A stretch of 9,228 nt of DNA from SZUA-521 sp041738285 (GTDB lineage: Bacteria > Pseudomonadota > Gammaproteobacteria > Pseudomonadales > Azotimanducaceae), in contig JBGSQB010000168.1 in assembly GCA_041738285.1 (NCBI GenBank), forward strand, positions 1 through 9,228, given 5' to 3'. Of the stretch, positions 5,037-9,228 are shown piece after piece. Every line of letters starts with the position of its first letter. The first letter of the stretch is position 1. The position numbers were made by a program, and so were the translations under genes. The notes beneath the pieces are model-generated. The model saw only the letters and a list, made by a program, of their open reading frames with translations, ran no database searches and had not been told where the DNA came from.

Positions 5037-6422
5037 GGACGGACGTATTCGTTTAAACATTTCGATCGCACGGCTGCGTGCCGCCGCGTGATCGACGATG
5101 CGTGCAGGGTAGTCAGGTACTAGGAGTGGCGATCGCCACGGCTCGAACACCGTCTTGCCGTCCGCGTGCGCAAGTTCCTCCACCCACTGACGTACGAACG
5201 TACCTTTCGGGTCGCACTTTTTCGCCTGCGTCATTGGGTTGAAGACGCGAAAGTACGGCACGGCATCGGTACCTGTTGATGCGCTCCATTGCCAGCCACC
5301 GTTGTTGGCAGCGAAGTCACCATCCACCAGCAACGCCATGAAGTGCCGCTCACCTTCGCGCCAGTCAATCAACAGGTGTTTGGTGAGAAACATGGCCGTC
5401 ACCATGCGCAGGCGATTGTGCATCCAACCGGTCGCCGCGAGTTGCCGCATGCCGGCGTCCACAAGGGGGTAACCGGTGCGGCCCGCCTTCCAGGCGGCCA
5501 GTGCGGTCGGGTCGCTGCGCCAATCGAGTTGGTCGTAGTGCCGTTTGAAGGCCGCACCCATGCTGACATGCGCAAACGCGGCAACGACATGCTGATAGAA
5601 CTCCCGCCAGATGAGTTCGCTCTCCCAGACCGATTGGGCGGCTCGATCCCGCGCGGCGGATGCACATGTGCGTACCGATATCGCGCCAACCGCTAGATAC
5701 GCAGACAGCCGACTGGTCGCATCGAGATCCGGGCGGTCGCGATCGACATCGTAGCCACGAAGGTCCTCATCGATGAACAGATTCAATCGCCGCTGTGCTT
5801 CGACGCTCCCGCCTGGCCAGATGTCGACGAGCCGTTTGGCATCGACACCGTCAATCGATGGGGGCACGGCGTCCGACGTCAGCGTGCAGTTTCGCTGCGG
5901 CGCGGGACTCGGCAACGGCTGTAAGGCATCTGGCTGCAATCGCTCCATCAGCCTGCGCTTGAATGGCGTGAACACGGTATACGGTGAACCGGCCGCTGTG
6001 AGCACCGAGCCAGGCGGCATCAACACGTGGCCGTGATGGACATACACCGGCCGGCCTGCTGCCTCGATCTGCTGCCGCACGGCGTCGTCACGGCGCCGCT
6101 CGTCGAGTGGACACTCGGCGTTGAAGTAGAGGGCATGCGCTTCGAGTTCGAACATCAGGCGTTCGAGCGCAGCCGCTGCACCGTCGAACATCGGCACCTC
6201 GAGGACGCGCAGCGGCACACCGAGCGCGCGCAGTTCCGTCGCAAGGGACGCGAGGCAGCGCAGCAGAAACGAGAGGCGGTTGTCGCCGACAGCGTGCGCT
6301 CGCCACTGGGCCACACAGACCATGAACACGGCCACGGTTTCTCCGGCCTGCATGGCGGCTGACAGCGCAGGGTTGTCAACGATGCGCAGATCGCTGCGAA
6401 ACCAGATGAGCTGACGCGACAT
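5019..6422 (-). CDS. phrB: Class I CPD photolyase (deoxyribodipyrimidine photo-lyase)
   Basis: This FAD enzyme splits cyclobutane pyrimidine dimers in DNA using blue or near-UV light. It has 467 residues, near E. coli PhrB (472). The N-terminal alpha/beta antenna domain begins LIWFRSDLRIVDNPAL. FNAECPLDERRRD (about 100-112) keeps the glutamate used for the folate antenna. The FAD domain shows TSRLSAYLAVG (236-246), ELIWREFYQ, GYPLVDAGMRQL, TGWMHNRLRM and NNGGWQWSASTGTDAVPYFR. The three tryptophans of the electron chain are present at about 311, 354 and 377. These features favour true CPD photolyase over cryptochrome. The start is taken as ATG at 6422, giving MSRQLIWFRSD; GTG at 6437 would add five residues. 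Neither has a strong ribosome binding site, so translation is probably coupled to the gene before it (stop at 6439). Confidence 0.95.
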   Translation of the reverse strand: MSRQLIWFRSDLRIVDNPALSAAMQAGETVAVFMVCVAQWRAHAVGDNRLSFLLRCLASLATELRALGVPLRVLEVPMFDGAAAALERLMFELEAHALYFNAECPLDERRRDDAVRQQIEAAGRPVYVHHGHVLMPPGSVLTAAGSPYTVFTPFKRRLMERLQPDALQPLPSPAPQRNCTLTSDAVPPSIDGVDAKRLVDIWPGGSVEAQRRLNLFIDEDLRGYDVDRDRPDLDATSRLSAYLAVGAISVRTCASAARDRAAQSVWESELIWREFYQHVVAAFAHVSMGAAFKRHYDQLDWRSDPTALAAWKAGRTGYPLVDAGMRQLAATGWMHNRLRMVTAMFLTKHLLIDWREGERHFMALLVDGDFAANNGGWQWSASTGTDAVPYFRVFNPMTQAKKCDPKGTFVRQWVEELAHADGKTVFEPWRSPLLVPDYPARIVDHAAARSRAIEMFKRIRPSSDGAA

Positions 6423-6438
6423 CAGGGCCGAATCCACA

Positions 6439-7419
6439 CTACAGCGCGCGTCGCAGCCCGGATGCCGGCGGATGCGGGTTCAGATAGATCTGTTCGAGGG
6501 CATAGCGATCTGGAAACCGCCGCAGGTGGTGCTTGAGCAGCGTCATCGGTGCGAGCAGCGGCACTTCGCCCCTGCGATAGGCGTCAACGAGTACGGCGAA
6601 TTCCTGTCGCGTGGCCGAATCGAGTTCTTTCTTCACGTAGCCCTGCAGGTGCTGCAGAACATTCGCATGTCCCCCGGGTCTGGCCGGTCGCGATAGGCCA
6701 TGCATCAGCACGCTCAGGTACTGATCTGCAATCACATGGACATCGGCCGAGAGGTTCGACAGCAGCCGTCCAGCACTGCGATAGGCAGTGATGCTGTGCG
6801 CCATCAGCAGGTATTTGTAGGCGCTATGGAATGCGATCAGCCGTGCAGCGGTGATGCCGTCCCGCACGAGCGCTTGCCAATGTGCGTACGCAAAAGTGCG
6901 CGTCACGAAGTTCTCCAGCAGCACGGGATCGGACAGTCGACCGCTTTCCTCCGCCGGCAGATACGGCATGGCTGTGACGACCTCATCGGCGAACAATCCT
7001 CGCCCACTACCGGTGGGTGCCTTGCCGGGGCCCGGATAGACCTTGACGCGGAACAGCCCGCAAGACGGTGAGTTCTTCATGAACACGAAGCCTGCAACAT
7101 CACCCAGCTGCGGCACCATGGATTTGCCATAAGCGCGCAGGGCATCCGTGACGTCGATCGATGAATCCTTCACGCCCCGCGCGCGCGGTGCCTCCGCCAT
7201 GCCCACGAGCCTGATCGGTTCTCGCGGGATGCCCATGCCGATACCGACTTCCGGGCAGATCCCCCGGTAAGTGAAGAGTCCTTCGATGTCGGCATGTGGC
7301 ACGGACGAGCGCTTGTGGCTGCCGTCGAAGCGCACTTCCGCGCCGGTCAGGCAGTCGCTGATGGCAATCGTGAGCGGCGCTTGCGGTCGCGGCGGCAGGG
7401 TGTCGAGTGCATCAACCAT
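6439..7419 (-). CDS. rudS: DUF523-DUF1722 fusion, RudS-type tRNA 4-thiouridine desulfidase
   Basis: This protein of 326 residues has two domains. Residues about 15-160 are DUF523 (TudS fold). Cys23 (SDCLTG), Cys55 (GICPEVGIGMG) and Cys120 (KNSPSCGLF) are the three ligands expected for a [4Fe-4S] cluster whose fourth iron takes the sulfur. Residues about 190-310 are DUF1722 (YbgA-like), with HANVLQHLQGYVKKEL (251-266) and EVPLLAPMTLLKHHL (285-299). The characterised fusion of this architecture, RudS, converts 4-thiouridine in tRNA back to uridine. s4U is the near-UV chromophore of tRNA, so the enzyme lowers near-UV growth arrest. Directly following photolyase agrees with E. coli, where ybgA precedes phrB. 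The start ATG overlaps the end of the upstream acyl-CoA dehydrogenase by eight bases. The family call is firm; the tRNA substrate is inferred from RudS. Confidence 0.88.
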   Translation of the reverse strand: MVDALDTLPPRPQAPLTIAISDCLTGAEVRFDGSHKRSSVPHADIEGLFTYRGICPEVGIGMGIPREPIRLVGMAEAPRARGVKDSSIDVTDALRAYGKSMVPQLGDVAGFVFMKNSPSCGLFRVKVYPGPGKAPTGSGRGLFADEVVTAMPYLPAEESGRLSDPVLLENFVTRTFAYAHWQALVRDGITAARLIAFHSAYKYLLMAHSITAYRSAGRLLSNLSADVHVIADQYLSVLMHGLSRPARPGGHANVLQHLQGYVKKELDSATRQEFAVLVDAYRRGEVPLLAPMTLLKHHLRRFPDRYALEQIYLNPHPPASGLRRAL

Positions 7420-8422
7420 CGACGATGAAGGACCAGGCGGAATCGGCGCCTTGGCTCACGACTTCACGCCCCAGACGCTGCTGCCAGTAGGTCTCACGAC
7501 CGTACTCGTCACGCCAGGCAAGCAACCGACGTGTGAAGTGGTGCAGTCTGTGCTCGTGCGTGTAACCCATGGCGCCGTGGACCTGGTGGGCGATTTCCGC
7601 AGCAATACCAGCAGCTTCACCCACTCGAGACTTCGCGGCGGCGACCGCGAAGACGAAGCGTTTGCTGCCAAGTGACGCGATCGCGGCATCGGTCGCCCGC
7701 ACTGCCGCGGCAACCTCGCACGCCATGACCGCAAGCTGATGCTGAATGGCCTGGAACTTCGCCAGCTCGCGGCCGAACTGCTTGCGTTCCATCGCGTAGT
7801 CGCACGACAGCTCGAGAATGCGCTCCAGCGCGCCGGCCATCAGCGCGCAGCGGGTGAGCGCCATCAGTTCGAATACGGTCTCCACGGTAATCGCCTGCGA
7901 ACTGCCACACCGCTCCGGCACACCGATGAACTGCACGCGATCGCGCGCCTCACCGGCGATGTTGGTGCCCGGTGTCACATCACAGGCAGACACGTCCAGC
8001 ATGACGAGTTCCACGGGATCGCCGATGACGTAGCAAACCTGGTCGACCGAGCGCGCCCACGGCACACCGGACAGACTTGCTGCCACCTCGCCGCCTTCGA
8101 GCGCATGTGCCTCGGCAATGCCGAGCGTCACCGCAGAGGCGCGCGGTGAACAGTCACCAATGCCCATGAGGTAGTTCGCGATCAGTGCCTCGGCCAAGGG
8201 TGCTGGCACCGCATGATGGCCTGCCACACGCAAAAATCGAAACGCATCGGCCAGGGTTCCGCCCACCTCCGGCGTTGCCAGCAGCGGCAGACCCGCATCC
8301 GCCATGAGTTGCCAAAGTGGCCGGGGAAACGCGCCCGTCTCCGCCGCATCGAGTAGCGCTTTGTCGCAGTGGTCGGCGAACATCCGGTCCGCCATGTCGA
8401 GCATGATCTGGGTTTCGGCCAT
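7412..8422 (-). CDS. Acyl-CoA dehydrogenase-like subunit, probably non-catalytic
   Basis: This acyl-CoA dehydrogenase-family protein of 336 residues is shorter than the usual 380 or so. The C-terminal half shows the family helices: YAMERKQFGRELAKFQAIQH (209-228) and the FAD-contacting end HQVHGAMGYTHEHRLHHFTRRL (279-300). The middle domain is reduced and lacks the usual SEPxxGSD flavin loop. At the place where isovaleryl-CoA-type enzymes carry the catalytic glutamate it reads MALTRCAL, and there is no YEGT motif either. That pattern is typical of the partner subunit in alpha2beta2 acyl-CoA dehydrogenases, such as the mycobacterial ChsE pairs for steroid side chains. Its ATG overlaps the previous stop in TGATG, as expected for subunits made in equal amounts. 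The substrate is unknown; bulky acyl-CoA (steroid, isoprenoid, bile acid) is the likely class. Confidence 0.85.
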   Translation of the reverse strand: MAETQIMLDMADRMFADHCDKALLDAAETGAFPRPLWQLMADAGLPLLATPEVGGTLADAFRFLRVAGHHAVPAPLAEALIANYLMGIGDCSPRASAVTLGIAEAHALEGGEVAASLSGVPWARSVDQVCYVIGDPVELVMLDVSACDVTPGTNIAGEARDRVQFIGVPERCGSSQAITVETVFELMALTRCALMAGALERILELSCDYAMERKQFGRELAKFQAIQHQLAVMACEVAAAVRATDAAIASLGSKRFVFAVAAAKSRVGEAAGIAAEIAHQVHGAMGYTHEHRLHHFTRRLLAWRDEYGRETYWQQRLGREVVSQGADSAWSFIVDG

Positions 8423-9228
8423 CAGCGTAGCCCCAACCCACGGGCGATCACGCCACGCAGAATTTCCCGCGTTCCCCCACGCAACGTAAACGACGGCGCA
8501 TGCAGCAACGTCTGCGCCAGCGTCGCACGGAAGCGGCTGTCATCCGCCAGATGCGGCGCCGCGACGCGCAAAATCTCTGGAACGGATTTTTCGAAGTCGT
8601 TGCCTAGCGCTTTGACAAGTGCAGCCTCGAGTGCCGGGTTCTGTCCCAGCTGCAACATACCCGCAACAGAAATGGACATCTCACGTAGTGTCATCAGCTG
8701 ACTGACCAGTCGACCTATCACGGTCGCCGCGTGATCACCTGGCGTCGGTCCAACGGCACGAATGAACTCCACCAGCACGCGGTACGCAGACAGGAAACGC
8801 TCGGGCCCGCTACGCTCATAGCCGAGCTCACTAGTCACCTGCTCCCAACCATTGCCTTCGCTACCCACGAGCATGTCGGCACTGACGACACAGTCCTCGA
8901 ACACGACTTCGTTGAAGTCCTCATCCCCCGCCAGATTGCGAATGGGACGAACTTTCACCCCTTGGCCCTTCAGATCGATGATGAACTGGGACAAGCCCGC
9001 ATGACGGTTGTCCGACAGGGGCTGAGTTCGCACCAGCGCAATGATGTAGTGGTTGCGATGGGCATCGGTGGTCCACACCTTGGTGCCATTGACGACATAG
9101 CTGTCACCGCGTCTTTCAGCGCGCGTGCGCACGCTCGCCAGATCCGATCCGGAATCGGGTTCGCTCATGCCGATGGAGAAATAGCACTCGCCGCGGGCGA
9201 TCGCCGGCACGAAACGCGCGCGCTGCGC
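8422..9228 (-). CDS. Acyl-CoA dehydrogenase, catalytic-type subunit, 5' end outside window
   Basis: The C-terminal 268 residues are visible; the N-terminal domain (roughly 110-130 residues) lies beyond 9228. The frame is open to the edge, beginning AQRARFVPAIARGE, so the GTG at 9210 is internal and not the start. Visible residues 18-30 read SIGMSEPDSGSDL, the flavin-binding loop, followed by NGTKVWTTDAHRNHYI, the usual strand. Glu138 in SELGYERSGPER lies where isovaleryl-CoA dehydrogenase and the ChsE catalytic subunits have their base. The other possible base position, YEGT in medium-chain enzymes, is RGGT here. The protein ends LRGGTREILRGVIARGLGLR. Together with the next gene it probably forms a heteromeric enzyme that introduces a 2,3 double bond into an acyl-CoA, passing electrons to ETF. 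Confidence 0.9.
   Translation of the reverse strand, partial: AQRARFVPAIARGECYFSIGMSEPDSGSDLASVRTRAERRGDSYVVNGTKVWTTDAHRNHYIIALVRTQPLSDNRHAGLSQFIIDLKGQGVKVRPIRNLAGDEDFNEVVFEDCVVSADMLVGSEGNGWEQVTSELGYERSGPERFLSAYRVLVEFIRAVGPTPGDHAATVIGRLVSQLMTLREMSISVAGMLQLGQNPALEAALVKALGNDFEKSVPEILRVAAPHLADDSRFRATLAQTLLHAPSFTLRGGTREILRGVIARGLGLR

Noticed and set aside
6423..6437. GTG at 6437 as the photolyase start
   Set aside because: Possible, but it only adds five residues before the standard MSRQLIWFRSD beginning and has no better ribosome binding site. The ATG at 6422 was preferred, not proven.

Overview
This is a GC-rich, densely packed bacterial window. Protein families and codon use suggest a gammaproteobacterium of the Nevskiales/Steroidobacter/Woeseia kind, but that placement is an inference from gene content, not from a marker gene. 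Nothing looks like a phage, transposon or CRISPR locus. No RNA gene was seen. The window holds nine complete protein genes, one gene cut by the right edge, and a possible gene start at the left edge.

Left block, minus strand, read from about 2806 down to 252: an alpha/beta hydrolase, a CsgA-type short-chain dehydrogenase that starts with TTG two bases after it, then a MraY-family lipid-phosphosugar transferase. The MraY-like gene has no ATG, GTG or TTG at the position where MraY proteins normally begin. It has an ATC there, with a good ribosome binding site and an extended -10 promoter upstream. Between its 3' end and the left edge lies a nested inverted repeat (122-222) around a perfect 8-bp dyad.

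Middle block, plus strand, 2925 to 5036: a DHRS12-like short-chain dehydrogenase, a Blc-type outer-membrane lipocalin overlapping it by ATGA, and a secreted DUF6134 protein. It is divergent from the hydrolase across a 118-bp gap that contains another nested inverted repeat.

Right block, minus strand, from beyond 9228 down to 5019: two acyl-CoA dehydrogenase-family genes, a DUF523-DUF1722 fusion (RudS type, a desulfidase of tRNA 4-thiouridine) and a class I CPD photolyase. Stops and starts touch or overlap through most of the block, so it is probably one transcript. The photolyase and DUF6134 genes overlap tail to tail by 18 bp.

The most coherent biological reading is a light/UV protection region. 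Photolyase repairs UV damage in DNA. RudS would remove the near-UV chromophore s4U from tRNA. Lipocalin and short-chain dehydrogenases are commonly found beside photolyase genes in proteobacteria, where they may deal with membrane lipid damage. The acyl-CoA dehydrogenase pair resembles the heteromeric alpha2beta2 enzymes of steroid and other bulky acyl-CoA breakdown. Its link to the light genes is unclear.
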